The translations under genes were made by a program, and so were the position numbers. DNA of 64,000 nt from Rubellimicrobium roseum (lineage in GTDB: Bacteria > Pseudomonadota > Alphaproteobacteria > Rhodobacterales > Rhodobacteraceae): assembly GCF_006152145.1 (NCBI RefSeq), contig NZ_VDFV01000002.1, forward strand, positions 1 through 64,000, read 5' to 3'. Under the pieces are notes generated by a model. That model saw nothing but the letters and a program-made list of their open reading frames with translations. It did not search any database and was not told the DNA's origin. Shown here in pieces: positions 55,049 through 63,767 of this stretch (its first letter is position 1; each line of letters starts with the position of its first letter).

Positions 55049-56032
55049 TCACAGGAGGGTGTGGGTTCGCCCGGTCTCGATTCCACGCCAGCTGCGCTGG
55101 GCTCCGGCGGTGAGGCGCTCGGCGACGGGGTGGCCCGCGTCCAGCACGCCCAGCCGCACGAGGAGCGCGGCGATCGTGGCCTCGGAGGCGCGGGTCGCGC
55201 CGTCCGCGATCTTGAGCGCGACGCCGAGGGAGCGCTCGGGAAGGATGGCCACGAAGACGCCTTCGGCCCCGGTCTTGATCGCGGCGCGGCCCTCGCAGGC
55301 GCGCATGAGGTCGGTGCAGGCGCGCCGCTCTCCGGCCACCAGCTCGGGATGGGCGATCATCGCCTGGGTCAGGCGCTGCATGGCCCCGGCGCGGGCACCG
55401 CCACGGGCCCCGGCGGAGGCGAAGGCGGCCATGGCCCGGCCGAGGCCGGCGAGCGTCCCCGCGAAGTTAGGGGCCGAGCAGCCGTCCACACCCCAGCCGG
55501 CGGCGGCCTCGCCGGCCGTCTCCTCGAAGGCGGCGTGGCAGGCCTGCTGCACGGGGTGGTCGATCTCCACGTATTCGGGACCGGCGCCAAGGTGCCGGGC
55601 CAGCGTCAGGAAGCCCGCGTGCTTGCCCGAGCAGTTGTTGTGGATCTGGCAGGGCCGTTCGCCCGCGCGCACCAGCGCCTCGGCCGTGGGCCGGTCCGAG
55701 GGCATGTGCGCGCCGCAGCGCAGGTCGGCCTCGGAGAGCCCGAGGTCCGAGAGCCAGGCCGCGACGCGGTCGGTGTGCATGGGCGCGCCCTGGTGGGAGG
55801 CGCAGGCCAGCGCGAGATGCTCGGGGGTCAGGCCCCGCGCGTCGGCGGCGCCGGACTCCACGAGCGGCAGCGCCTGGAGCATCTTGGAGGAGGAGCGCGG
55901 ATAGACGATCGCGTCAGGGTCGCCCCAGGCCTCGACCACCTGCCCCGTGCCGTCGCAGACGACCGCGTGGCCCTTGTGGACCGATTCGAGAAGATCGCCC
56001 CGCCAGATCTCCACCAGATCGACCGCCGCCAT
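55049..56032 (-). CDS. L-asparaginase, thermolabile Rhizobium etli type
   Basis: A 327-residue protein of the AnsA-II/ReAV family, which hydrolyses asparagine to aspartate and ammonia and is unrelated in fold to E. coli asparaginase. The serine region YPRSSSKMLQALPL is the nucleophile site. CQIHNNCSGKHAGFL and GWGVDGCSAPNFAG contain the Cys and Lys that, as I recall, bind zinc in the R. etli enzyme. It has the normal length. It is divergent from the IalB-family gene (186 bp). Confidence 0.9.
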   Translation of the reverse strand: MAAVDLVEIWRGDLLESVHKGHAVVCDGTGQVVEAWGDPDAIVYPRSSSKMLQALPLVESGAADARGLTPEHLALACASHQGAPMHTDRVAAWLSDLGLSEADLRCGAHMPSDRPTAEALVRAGERPCQIHNNCSGKHAGFLTLARHLGAGPEYVEIDHPVQQACHAAFEETAGEAAAGWGVDGCSAPNFAGTLAGLGRAMAAFASAGARGGARAGAMQRLTQAMIAHPELVAGERRACTDLMRACEGRAAIKTGAEGVFVAILPERSLGVALKIADGATRASEATIAALLVRLGVLDAGHPVAERLTAGAQRSWRGIETGRTHTLL

Positions 56033-56218
56033 GCCGTTCTCCGCCCTTGACCTGCCCCGCCAAGACGTGACCGCACTGGGGTTTGCCCCTTCGGTCCGCG
56101 GGTGCTATGGGGGCTCCTATCGGGTTGGATGAGCCCCCGCCAGCCGCAAACGGCGCCACGCAGCCGCGCCGGGCGGCCCCGGGCTGCGGCGGGAATGTGG
56201 ACTGGAGGCAGACGAACA

Positions 56219-56749
56219 ATGACCAAGACCCTCTCGCGGCTCGGGACGATCGCCCTGGCCGCCCTCGTCGCAGGCGGCGCCTGGGCGCAGGAGCAGAGCA
56301 CGAACCGCGTGGCGGCCAGCACCGACTGGTCCGTGTTCCAGGAAACCGACCCGACCGAATGCTTCGCGGTCTCGGCGCCCAAGGCGCAGGAGAACACCCG
56401 CGACGGACAGCCGGTCGAGGTGTCGCGCGGCGAGACGCTGCTCTTCGTCTTCTATCGCCCCTCCGAGGGCGTGAACGGGCAGGTCACCTTCACCGGCGGC
56501 TACCCCTTCGCGGCGAGCTCGACGGTGACGCTGGACATTGCGGGCACGCAGTATCAGCTCTTCACCGAGGGTGAATGGGCATGGCCCGCGACCCCGGAGG
56601 AGGACACTCGCATCGTCGAGGCGCTCAAGGGCGGCTCGGAGGCGACGCTCACCGGCCAGTCGGGCCGCGGCACCGTCACGCGCGACACCTTCTCGCTTCT
56701 CGGCTTCACCTCGGCGGTGGACGAGGCGCAGGGCCGCTGCGCCGGCTGA
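56219..56749 (+). CDS. Invasion-associated locus B (IalB) family protein
   Basis: An exported protein of 176 residues. The signal peptide [23 protein letters not shown] is cleaved before QEQSTN. The IalB domain begins [20 protein letters not shown] and continues with [16 protein letters not shown] and [12 protein letters not shown]. Two Cys (ECF and GRCAG) could form a disulfide. The family was named from Bartonella invasion factors but is widespread in free-living alphaproteobacteria, where its role is unknown. It is followed by a rho-independent terminator. Confidence 0.88.
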   Translation: MTKTLSRLGTIALAALVAGGAWAQEQSTNRVAASTDWSVFQETDPTECFAVSAPKAQENTRDGQPVEVSRGETLLFVFYRPSEGVNGQVTFTGGYPFAASSTVTLDIAGTQYQLFTEGEWAWPATPEEDTRIVEALKGGSEATLTGQSGRGTVTRDTFSLLGFTSAVDEAQGRCAG

Positions 56750-56777
56750 CGCGCGGCCAGCGGTCGCAAGAGATCCG

Positions 56778-56806
56778 GGCCGGTTTCCCTTGGAAGCCGG
56801 CCTTTT
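56778..56806 (+). terminator. Rho-independent terminator between IalB gene and rlmN
   Basis: GGCCGGTTTCC (56778-56788) pairs with GGAAGCCGGCC (56792-56802), with one T-G wobble and a 3-nt loop, followed by TTTTCGTT. This is the most classical terminator in the window. Confidence 0.85.
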
Positions 56807-56843
56807 CGTTGCTATGTGCGGGACCTTCCCTTCCGAGGCCGCC

Positions 56844-58028
56844 ATGACGCTTTCCGCCCCCATCACGCAGGACGTCCACACCATTCCGCGCAAGCTGCCG
56901 GAGGGGCCGGTGAACCTCGTGGGCCTGACGCGCGATCAGATGCGCGAGGCCTTCGTCACCGCCGGCACGCCCGATCGCCAAGCGAAGATGCGCGTGAACC
57001 AGGTCTGGCAATGGGTCTACCATTGGGGCGTGCGCGACTTCACCCAGATGACCAACCTCGCCAAGGACTACCGCGCGCTCCTGGCCCGGCACTTCGTGGT
57101 GGAGATCCCCGAGATCGTGTCCAGGCAGGTCTCGTCGGATGGCACCCGCAAGTACCTCGTGCGCATCGCGGGCGGTCACGAAGTGGAAACGGTCTATATC
57201 CCGGAAGAGGATCGGGGCACGCTCTGCGTGTCGTCCCAGGTGGGCTGCACGCTGACCTGCTCGTTCTGCCATACGGGCACGCAGAAGCTGGTGCGGAATC
57301 TCACCGCCGGAGAGATCGTGGGTCAGATCCTGCTGGCCCGCGACGACCTGGGCGAATGGCCGGTGCCCGGCGCGCCCAAGGACGAGACGCGGCTTCTGTC
57401 AAACATCGTGCTGATGGGCATGGGCGAGCCGCTCTACAACTTCGACTCCGTGCGCGACGCGATGCGGATCGCCATGGACGGCGAGGGGATCGCCCTGTCG
57501 CGGCGGCGGATCACGCTGTCGACGAGCGGAGTGGTGCCCGAGATCGCGCGGACCGCGACCGAGATCGGCTGCAACCTTGCCGTGTCGTTCCACGCGACGA
57601 CCGACGAGGTGCGCGACGTGCTCGTGCCCATCAACAAGAAGTGGAACATCGCGACGCTGCTCGATGCGCTGCGGGAGTATCCGAACCTGTCGAACTCGGA
57701 GCGGATCACCTTCGAGTACGTGATGCTGGACGGGGTGAACGACACGGACGAGGACGCGCGGCGGCTGGTGAAGCTGATCGAGGGCATCCCGGCCAAGATC
57801 AACCTGATCCCCTTCAACGAATGGCCCGGCGCGCCCTACAGGCGCAGCTCGAACAACCGCATCCGGACCTTTGCGGACATCATCTACAAGGCGGGCTATG
57901 CCTCGCCCATCCGCACGCCGCGCGGCGAGGACATCATGGCGGCCTGCGGGCAGCTCAAGTCCGCGACCGAGCGGGCGCGCAAGTCCCGCGCCCAGATCGC
58001 CGCCGAGGCGGGGGTCACGCAGGCCTGA
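56844..58028 (+). CDS. rlmN: 23S rRNA (adenine(2503)-C(2))-methyltransferase
   Basis: Radical-SAM enzyme that methylates C2 of A2503 in 23S rRNA and A37 in some tRNAs. It is 394 residues from ATG 56844 ([19 protein letters not shown]). The iron-sulphur motif is CTLTCSFC (CxxxCxxC, ~residues 136-143). The acceptor-region block FHTGT appears as [32 protein letters not shown] and [11 protein letters not shown] are further family markers. The conserved C-terminal Cys is in IMAACGQL. It lies alone after the IalB terminator. Confidence 0.97.
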   Translation: MTLSAPITQDVHTIPRKLPEGPVNLVGLTRDQMREAFVTAGTPDRQAKMRVNQVWQWVYHWGVRDFTQMTNLAKDYRALLARHFVVEIPEIVSRQVSSDGTRKYLVRIAGGHEVETVYIPEEDRGTLCVSSQVGCTLTCSFCHTGTQKLVRNLTAGEIVGQILLARDDLGEWPVPGAPKDETRLLSNIVLMGMGEPLYNFDSVRDAMRIAMDGEGIALSRRRITLSTSGVVPEIARTATEIGCNLAVSFHATTDEVRDVLVPINKKWNIATLLDALREYPNLSNSERITFEYVMLDGVNDTDEDARRLVKLIEGIPAKINLIPFNEWPGAPYRRSSNNRIRTFADIIYKAGYASPIRTPRGEDIMAACGQLKSATERARKSRAQIAAEAGVTQA

Positions 58029-58086
58029 GGGCTGGCATGGCGACCCTCCCTTCGATAGAAGCAATTCGATCAGGGGAGGGACGGCC

Positions 58087-58842
58087 ATGCAGATCACGCT
58101 CAACAAGATCGCCTTCGACGTGAAGCCGGTGGGCGCGCCGCTGCGGGGGGCGCTGCTCGCGGACCCGGCCATCAAGCGGGCCGCGCTGCGCCCGGTCTGG
58201 AGCTGGGACAAGGCCGCGCAGAAGGGCACCTACGCCGTCGACCCCCTGCCCGACCAGTCGCTGGCCATGCCCATGGGCGTGAGCGTCTTCGTGGCCAAGC
58301 CCGGCCTGAACGGCGTGGGGCCCCAGAAGGCCGACGGGCCCACGCAGAAGATGGGCGAGCGCATCCTCGAAGCCGTGGGGGCCAAGACCTTCGGGCAGGT
58401 GATGCAGGCCGTGGCCCGCGTCACGGGCGTGCCCCGGCGCAAGATCCCCTTCGAGGCCTTCGCGCCGCTCAACGACAAGACCGACTACACGATCCTGCTC
58501 CAGAGCGACTTCTCGGTGCTGGAGCTGGCCAACGCCGGTCGCAACCTGTCGGCCTTCGTCTTCCTGCCGGGGATCGTCACCTTCGCCCATGTCACGCGGG
58601 AGCCGGTCGAGGGCGCCCTGCATCCGGGCTCGGTGCGGCCGGGCTACATCCTCCCGCCGGGCACGCAGGCCGCCATGACCATGCGCCGCATGGCCGTGGC
58701 CAAGCGCCTGATGGAGATGCAGGCCGAGCTGGGCGACCTGAAGCCCGCCGATCTCGCGATCGACGACCCCCGCCGGGCCACGGTCAGCCGGCTCGGGGCG
58801 GAGTGGAAGGTGCTCCAGCCGAAGCCCGCGCAGGCGGCCTGA
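58087..58842 (+). CDS. Conserved-looking protein of unknown function
   Basis: A 251-residue soluble protein starting MQITLNKIAFDVKPVGAPLR, with a strong GGGGAGGGA ribosome site. It has no signal peptide or membrane helix. Notable stretches are KRAALRPVWSWDKAAQKGTY, GVGPQKADGPTQKMGERI and FVFLPGIVTFAHVTREP. The C-terminus is helical and charged. I do not recognise a family. It follows rlmN after 58 bp on the same strand and ends before a hairpin. Codon use is fully typical of the genome, so it is a real and resident gene. Confidence 0.75.
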   Translation: MQITLNKIAFDVKPVGAPLRGALLADPAIKRAALRPVWSWDKAAQKGTYAVDPLPDQSLAMPMGVSVFVAKPGLNGVGPQKADGPTQKMGERILEAVGAKTFGQVMQAVARVTGVPRRKIPFEAFAPLNDKTDYTILLQSDFSVLELANAGRNLSAFVFLPGIVTFAHVTREPVEGALHPGSVRPGYILPPGTQAAMTMRRMAVAKRLMEMQAELGDLKPADLAIDDPRRATVSRLGAEWKVLQPKPAQAA

Positions 58843-58863
58843 CCTCGATCCAGCGTCTTCGAT

Positions 58864-58885
58864 GGCCCAGCCCTTCGGCTGGGCC
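58864..58885. terminator. Hairpin after the unknown 251-residue gene
   Basis: GGCCCAGCC (58864-58872) pairs perfectly with GGCTGGGCC (58877-58885) over a CTTC loop. It lies 21 bp after the plus-strand stop and 8 bp before the end of the convergent GFA pseudogene, and can serve both. Confidence 0.65.
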
Positions 58886-58893
58886 GTTCGGCC

Positions 58894-59394
58894 TTAGCCG
58901 CGGTGCGCGGGCGGCCAGTCCGCCGTGTCGTGGTCGGGATGCTGCCGGTTGGTGGCGGCGATCCGGGGGATGTAGCCCCGCTCGTCGTCCGCATCGGTCG
59001 GCGAGCCCGGCAGGTCGGGCAGATGCCCGAACCAGGGCAGGCGGCTTTCGGTCCCGTACTGGACGACGGGAGGCACGAGGTCCGGGCGGTCCAGCGCGCC
59101 GGCCATGACACCCAACCCGTCGTCCTCGGGGTAGTCGAAGATCAGGGGCGTGCCGCAGTCCCGGCAGAAACCCCGGCGCGCGAGGGCGGAGCTGGCGAAC
59201 CAGGCGATCGCGCCGCGGGTGACGCGGAAGGCGGCCTTGGGCACCGGGCAGATCGTGGCGAAGGGCCCGCCCACCGCCTTTTGGCACATCCGGCAGTGGC
59301 AGACGTGGACGTTCTCGGGCCGGGCGTCGAGGGCGAAGCGGATGGCGCCGCATTAGCAGCCGCCGGTCATCGCGTCGGGTCGGTCGTCGCTCAT
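58894..59394 (-). pseudogene. GFA-family (glutathione-dependent formaldehyde-activating) gene with a nonsense codon
   Basis: Read from ATG 59394, the frame runs MSDDRPDAMTGGC, then TAA at 59355-59353 (codon 14), then CGAIRFALDARPENVHVCHC and continues open to 58894 (167 codons including the stop). GFA proteins have GGCxCGxxRF and CHCxxCxK zinc motifs. Here the only fault is TAA where relatives, as I recall, have a Tyr or Leu codon; TAC or TAT to TAA is one substitution. A later start at Met 59289 would lose most zinc ligands. It could also be a sequencing error. It follows the glycoside operon in the same direction. Confidence 0.75.
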
Positions 59395-59413
59395 GAGGGC
59401 CTCCCGCAGGGTC

Positions 59414-59440
59414 GGGCCGGGGACGCGGCGTCCCCGGCCC
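59414..59440 (-). terminator. Terminator of the glycoside operon
   Basis: GGGCCGGGGACG (59414-59425) and CGTCCCCGGCCC (59429-59440) form a perfect 12-bp stem, 6 bp after the oxidoreductase stop and before the GFA pseudogene. There is no T-run. Confidence 0.55.
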
Positions 59441-59446
59441 CAAGAG

Positions 59447-60577
59447 TCAGGCGAGGAGAGCCTGCGCCTCCTCGGCCGAGAGCGCGGCGGGGCGCTCGCA
59501 GGTCGTGGTCATGTCCACGAAGCGCCGCTCCTCGCCGGAGCGCAGGATACCGGTCATCACGTCGACCACATGGACCGCGAGGTCGATGTCGCAGCGGTGC
59601 TTGCGCCCTTCCTCGATGGCCTGGACCATGTCCGCGAGGCCCGCGCCGCGCCAGTTGGCGAGCGTGCGGCCATCGCCGGTGGTGAAGTTGGCCTGTGCGA
59701 ACGGGTGATCGGTCGCGGGCAGCGCCTCGATGTCGCCCTCGCCGCCCAGTTCCACCGTGCCGCCGAAGAAGTTCGGGTCAGGCACGAAGAGTGAGGCCGT
59801 CTCGCCGTAAAGCTCCATGTTGGCGTGGCGGTTCTTCCAGACATCCCAGGAGGCGCCCAGCGTCACCGTTGCGCCGTTCCGGAACTCCAGGATCGCGTGG
59901 ATGTCGGTGGGCGTCGTGACCTGCAGCACCTCGCCGTTCCGGGGGCCGTTCTGGATGGTGCGGGTCGGCAGGCCCGCCTTGGCCATGGCCGTCACGGACT
60001 TCACCGGTCCGATGAGCTGGACGAGGTTGGTGATGTAGTAGGGCCCCATGTCCAGGATCGGCCCACCGCCGGGCGCGAAGAAGAAGTCGGGGTTCGGGTG
60101 CCACCTCTCCATGCCATGGCCCATGACATGGGCGGTGCCGCCCAGGATGCGGCCCGTGCGGCCGTCGTCGATGGCCGCCCGCGCCTGCTGGTGGCTGCCC
60201 CCCAGGAAGGTGTCGGGCGCCGAGCCCACGCGGAGGTTGCGCGAGGCGGCGAGGTCGCGGAGTTGCTCGCCCTCGTCCAGAGACAGGACGAGCGGCTTTT
60301 CCGAGTACGCGTGCTTGCCGGCTTCGAGGATCTGGCGCGACACCTCGTAGTGAACCGCCGGGACGGTGAGGTTCACGATCACGTCGATGTCCGAGGCCGC
60401 GAGCAGATCCTCGACCGTGTCGGCGCGCACGCCGAACTCGGAGGCGCGGGACCGCGCGTTCTCCATGTTGATGTCGGCCACGGCCCTCAGGTCGAGGGCT
60501 TTGAACGAGGGAGCGAGCTTGAGATAGGCCGCGGAGATGTTGCCGCAGCCGATGATGCCGACGCCGAGCTTTGCCAT
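59447..60577 (-). CDS. Gfo/Idh/MocA family oxidoreductase
   Basis: NAD(P)-dependent sugar or cyclitol dehydrogenase of 376 residues. ATG 60577 gives MAKLGVGIIGCGNISAAYLK, with the Rossmann glycine loop. The catalytic Lys is in SEKPLVLSLDEGEQL. The substrate domain includes PDTFLGGSHQQARAAID and GGGPILDMGPYYITNLVQLIGP, containing the second conserved Asp and the region of the His/Tyr ligand. It is the last gene of the operon, 11 bp after the sugar isomerase, and probably oxidises the sugar released by the upstream GH2 enzyme. Confidence 0.92.
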   Translation of the reverse strand: MAKLGVGIIGCGNISAAYLKLAPSFKALDLRAVADINMENARSRASEFGVRADTVEDLLAASDIDVIVNLTVPAVHYEVSRQILEAGKHAYSEKPLVLSLDEGEQLRDLAASRNLRVGSAPDTFLGGSHQQARAAIDDGRTGRILGGTAHVMGHGMERWHPNPDFFFAPGGGPILDMGPYYITNLVQLIGPVKSVTAMAKAGLPTRTIQNGPRNGEVLQVTTPTDIHAILEFRNGATVTLGASWDVWKNRHANMELYGETASLFVPDPNFFGGTVELGGEGDIEALPATDHPFAQANFTTGDGRTLANWRGAGLADMVQAIEEGRKHRCDIDLAVHVVDVMTGILRSGEERRFVDMTTTCERPAALSAEEAQALLA

Positions 60578-60588
60578 GTTGTCGTTCC

Positions 60589-61326
60589 TTACCAGGCCTT
60601 GACCGCTTCGAGCGAGCGGCGCGCGAAGCGCGCGTGGTCCGAGGGGTTGTCGTGCTCGATGACGAAGTGGTCGATGCCCTGCGCATCGAGTTCCTGCCTG
60701 ATCGCGGCCCAGTTCTGGGTGCCGGTGCCCACGTCGGCCCAGCCGTCCTCGTCCGCGTTCTGGCCTTCGGGCGCAATGTCCTTGACGTGGACGGCGCGGA
60801 CGCGGCCCGAGAAGCGGCGCAGCGTCTCGACGGGGTCGAGGCCCGCGCGCGTGACCCAGCCCAGGTCGAGCTCGAGGTCGAGCCCGGCCTCGACGATCAG
60901 GTCCATGGGCGTGGCGCCGCCCAGGTCGGCGAAGTCCCAGTCGTGGTTGTGCCAGCCGACGACGAACCCTTCGTCGCGGATCGGCGCGACCGCCGTGGCC
61001 AGCCGCCGTGCGAAGGCGCGCCAGCTTTCGAGGTCGGTGCCGCGCAGATCGGGCGCGACCCAGGGCACGAAGACCTTCTGGACGCCCAGGGTCCGGGCGA
61101 CCTCCAGCGTGCGGCTGGGGTCGCCCTCGACCATGTCGAGCCCGAAATGGCCCGAGGGCATCGTGAGGCCATTGCCATCCAGCCCTGCCTTGAGCGCGCC
61201 GAGGTCGCCGTAAAGGCCGCCATAGCCTTCGACGGCAGTGTAGCCGGCTTGGGACAGCATGGAGAGCGTGTCCTCGATCGGCGGGAAGTTGCGCGAGCAG
61301 TAGAGCTGGTAGGCAATCGTGGTCAT
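60589..61326 (-). CDS. Sugar phosphate isomerase/epimerase (AP endonuclease 2 TIM barrel)
   Basis: A xylose isomerase-like TIM barrel of 245 residues starting MTTIAYQLYCSRNFPPIEDT. Metal ligands are visible in VGWHNHDWDF (His), LELDLGWVTRAG (Asp), VHVKDI (His) and FVIEHDNP (Glu at the barrel end). The substrate is not predictable, but keto-sugar epimerisation or isomerisation is the usual activity. Its ATG overlaps the GH2 stop by 4 bp, and the oxidoreductase follows 11 bp later, so all three are co-translated parts of one catabolic route. Confidence 0.9.
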   Translation of the reverse strand: MTTIAYQLYCSRNFPPIEDTLSMLSQAGYTAVEGYGGLYGDLGALKAGLDGNGLTMPSGHFGLDMVEGDPSRTLEVARTLGVQKVFVPWVAPDLRGTDLESWRAFARRLATAVAPIRDEGFVVGWHNHDWDFADLGGATPMDLIVEAGLDLELDLGWVTRAGLDPVETLRRFSGRVRAVHVKDIAPEGQNADEDGWADVGTGTQNWAAIRQELDAQGIDHFVIEHDNPSDHARFARRSLEAVKAW

Positions 61327-63767
61327 GATGTCCTCTGGTCCGTTCGGGCGGCGGTCGCCCCTTGGAGATGGCGAAGGGTGAAGCGCGGCTCGCGCCCATC
61401 CTCCTCCGGCGTGAAGGTCAGGCGCGAGGTGACGCCGGGGCCGATATGGACCGCGTTGCGGTCCCAGCGGCCGGGGCGGTCGGCCTCGGCGGTGACGAAG
61501 AAGGCCATGGCGCGCGAGGTGACGGCGAGGGTCCAGCGGTTGCCGTCCCGCTCCACCTTGTGCTGGAGCCCGGGCTCGGGGAGGTCGTAGGCCTTCCAGG
61601 GCCGGGGCGCGAAGATGTCGCCCGCCTTGGAGCCATCCGAGGCTTCCCAGCCGAAGGTCAGCACCTCTCCCTCGCCCAGCGCGTCGGAGGGAACGAGGAA
61701 CAGGCGCTCGGATGTCTCGCCCACCGTCCCCTGCCCCCGCCCGATCTCGCGCGCGGCGCCGCTCATCTGCGTGGCGTAGGCGGTCACGGTCAGGCGCACG
61801 GGGTCGGGACGGTCGTTGACGCCCACGAGCGCGATGCCCTCCGGGCCCGGCACGGCGCTGACGGTGACAGGAGCGAAGAAGCTCCGCGCCATGTGGTGCA
61901 GGACCTTCCAGCCGCCGCCGTGGTCGAGCGAGGACCAGGAGCAGACCGGCCAGGTGTCGTTGAGCTGCCAGTAGAGCGCGCCCTGGCAATGGGGTTTCTT
62001 GGCGCGCCAGTCGGTGACCGCCGTCTTGATCGCGATGCCCTGCTGGAGTTGGCTGAGCCAGACGAAGTCCTCGAACCGTTCGGGCCAGCGGAAGTAGCGG
62101 AACATCGTCGCCGCGATCCGTGGGTTGCCCCCCGGGCCCCCATCCGGCGAGTTGTTGCGCTGGTGGGATTCGAGCACCGGCGAGGCGATGTTCCAGTCCT
62201 CGGGCCCGGCGAAGCGGCGGATCACGTCCATGGACGGATAGGACTGGAAGCCGAACTCGGAGCAGAAGCGCGGGGCCACGTCGCGGTAGTGCTCGAAGGG
62301 CTTGCCCTCGTGCCACACGCTCCAGAAGTGCATGTCGCCCGAGCCGTCCTCGTGCCAGGCGTCGCGGAAGTTGAGGTAGCCCGGCGAGGGCGAGGAGGGC
62401 CACCAGTTGGCGGTGGGGTCCGTGGCCTTGAGCGCCGTCTCGATGGTGCGGTTCAGGCGGTCGTAGCTGACGAGGTAGCGGTCGCGGTCCTTGCGCGACT
62501 CCTCGAACCAGTTCAGCGCGCCGATGAGTTCATTGTCGCCGCACCAGAGCGCGAGGGAGGCATGGTGGTGGATGCGGGCGACGTTCTCGCGCACCTCGGC
62601 CTCGACCTCGGCCAGGAAGTCGGGCGTGGAGGGATAGAGATTGCAGGAGAACATGAAGTCCTGCCAGACCATCAGGCCCAGCTCGTCGCAGGCGTCGTAG
62701 AAGCTGTCGGGCTCGTAGCGCCCGCCGCCCCAGACGCGGATCATGTTCATGTTGGCGTCGACGGCGGACTGCAGGAGGTCGCGCGTGGCCTTTTCGGTGA
62801 TCCGCCCGGCGAGCGCGTCGGTGGGAATCCAGTTGGCGCCCTTGGCGAAGACGGGGCGGCCGTTGACGCGGAAGCCGAAGCTCAGGCCTGCGGCGTCGGG
62901 CTCGGTGACGAGCTCGATCCGGCGCAGGCCGATGCGACGGCGCGCGACGTCGCCGCCGATCTGCACCTCGAGATCGTAGAGCGTCTGCGGCCCCATGCCC
63001 GCGGGCCACCAGAAGGAGGGATTCTCCACGTCGAAGATGACGGCCACGCCGCCGTCCTCGAGGAGGCCCTCGGCGGTCTGGCCGGCGAAGGTGATGCGGA
63101 AGGGCGTCCCGTCGGCGTTCTCGGCCCAGGCGGTGACCGTCACGGCGACGCGTCCCCCCTCGTGCTCCTGCGCGACGGCGACCCGCTCGATGCGCGGGGC
63201 CTCGGCGCGTTCGAGCCAGATGCCGCCGGTGATCCCGAAGGGGCAGAGCGCGATGTTCCAGTCCCAGCCCCAGTCGCAGGCCACCTTGCGCAGCATGTTG
63301 CCGTGCGGGATCGGGTTGTTCTGGTGGATGTAGGGCACCGGGAAGGGCTGGGCGGCCGCGCGGGCGGCGGCCTCCTTCGGGGCGGAGTGGAAGGTGACGG
63401 TGATCTCGTTGCGCCCCCGCTGGGCAACCTCGGTCAGGTCCACGCGCCAGGTGCGGAAGGCGTTGGCCGCGTGCAGGACCTCCACGCCGTTCACCCGCAC
63501 GGTCGCCACAGTGTCGAGCCCCTCGACGGCCAGGACGACGCCGGGCTCGGCGAGGTCGACCACGCGCCGGATCGTCCATTCCCGTTCGGCGATCCAGCGG
63601 AGGCGAAGCTCGTTGCGGCCCCAGTAGGGCTCGGCGATCAGGCGCGCCTCGTGCAATGCGGTGATCCCGTCGCCGGGCACGCGCATGGGGCAGGAGTACT
63701 CTCCGGTGTCGTCGGTGAGCGACCAGGACCCGCACAGGTCCTGGATCGCCGAAGGGGGAATGGTCAC
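61323..63767 (-). CDS. Glycoside hydrolase family 2 protein, beta-mannosidase-like
   Basis: An 814-residue cytoplasmic glycosidase with no signal peptide. GTG 63767 overlaps the ABC gene by 4 bp. Order of domains: a jelly-roll sugar-binding domain (1-170), an Ig-like domain (180-270), a TIM barrel (~275-580) and C-terminal sandwich domains. The acid-base pair is in LALWCGDNELIG (Asn-Glu) and the nucleophile Glu in PRFCSEFGFQSYPS. The pattern (NMNMIRVWGGGRYEPDSFYD) is that of beta-mannosidases rather than beta-galactosidases. It likely cleaves a beta-mannoside imported by the adjacent ABC system. Confidence 0.9.
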   Translation of the reverse strand: MTIPPSAIQDLCGSWSLTDDTGEYSCPMRVPGDGITALHEARLIAEPYWGRNELRLRWIAEREWTIRRVVDLAEPGVVLAVEGLDTVATVRVNGVEVLHAANAFRTWRVDLTEVAQRGRNEITVTFHSAPKEAAARAAAQPFPVPYIHQNNPIPHGNMLRKVACDWGWDWNIALCPFGITGGIWLERAEAPRIERVAVAQEHEGGRVAVTVTAWAENADGTPFRITFAGQTAEGLLEDGGVAVIFDVENPSFWWPAGMGPQTLYDLEVQIGGDVARRRIGLRRIELVTEPDAAGLSFGFRVNGRPVFAKGANWIPTDALAGRITEKATRDLLQSAVDANMNMIRVWGGGRYEPDSFYDACDELGLMVWQDFMFSCNLYPSTPDFLAEVEAEVRENVARIHHHASLALWCGDNELIGALNWFEESRKDRDRYLVSYDRLNRTIETALKATDPTANWWPSSPSPGYLNFRDAWHEDGSGDMHFWSVWHEGKPFEHYRDVAPRFCSEFGFQSYPSMDVIRRFAGPEDWNIASPVLESHQRNNSPDGGPGGNPRIAATMFRYFRWPERFEDFVWLSQLQQGIAIKTAVTDWRAKKPHCQGALYWQLNDTWPVCSWSSLDHGGGWKVLHHMARSFFAPVTVSAVPGPEGIALVGVNDRPDPVRLTVTAYATQMSGAAREIGRGQGTVGETSERLFLVPSDALGEGEVLTFGWEASDGSKAGDIFAPRPWKAYDLPEPGLQHKVERDGNRWTLAVTSRAMAFFVTAEADRPGRWDRNAVHIGPGVTSRLTFTPEEDGREPRFTLRHLQGATAARTDQRTS

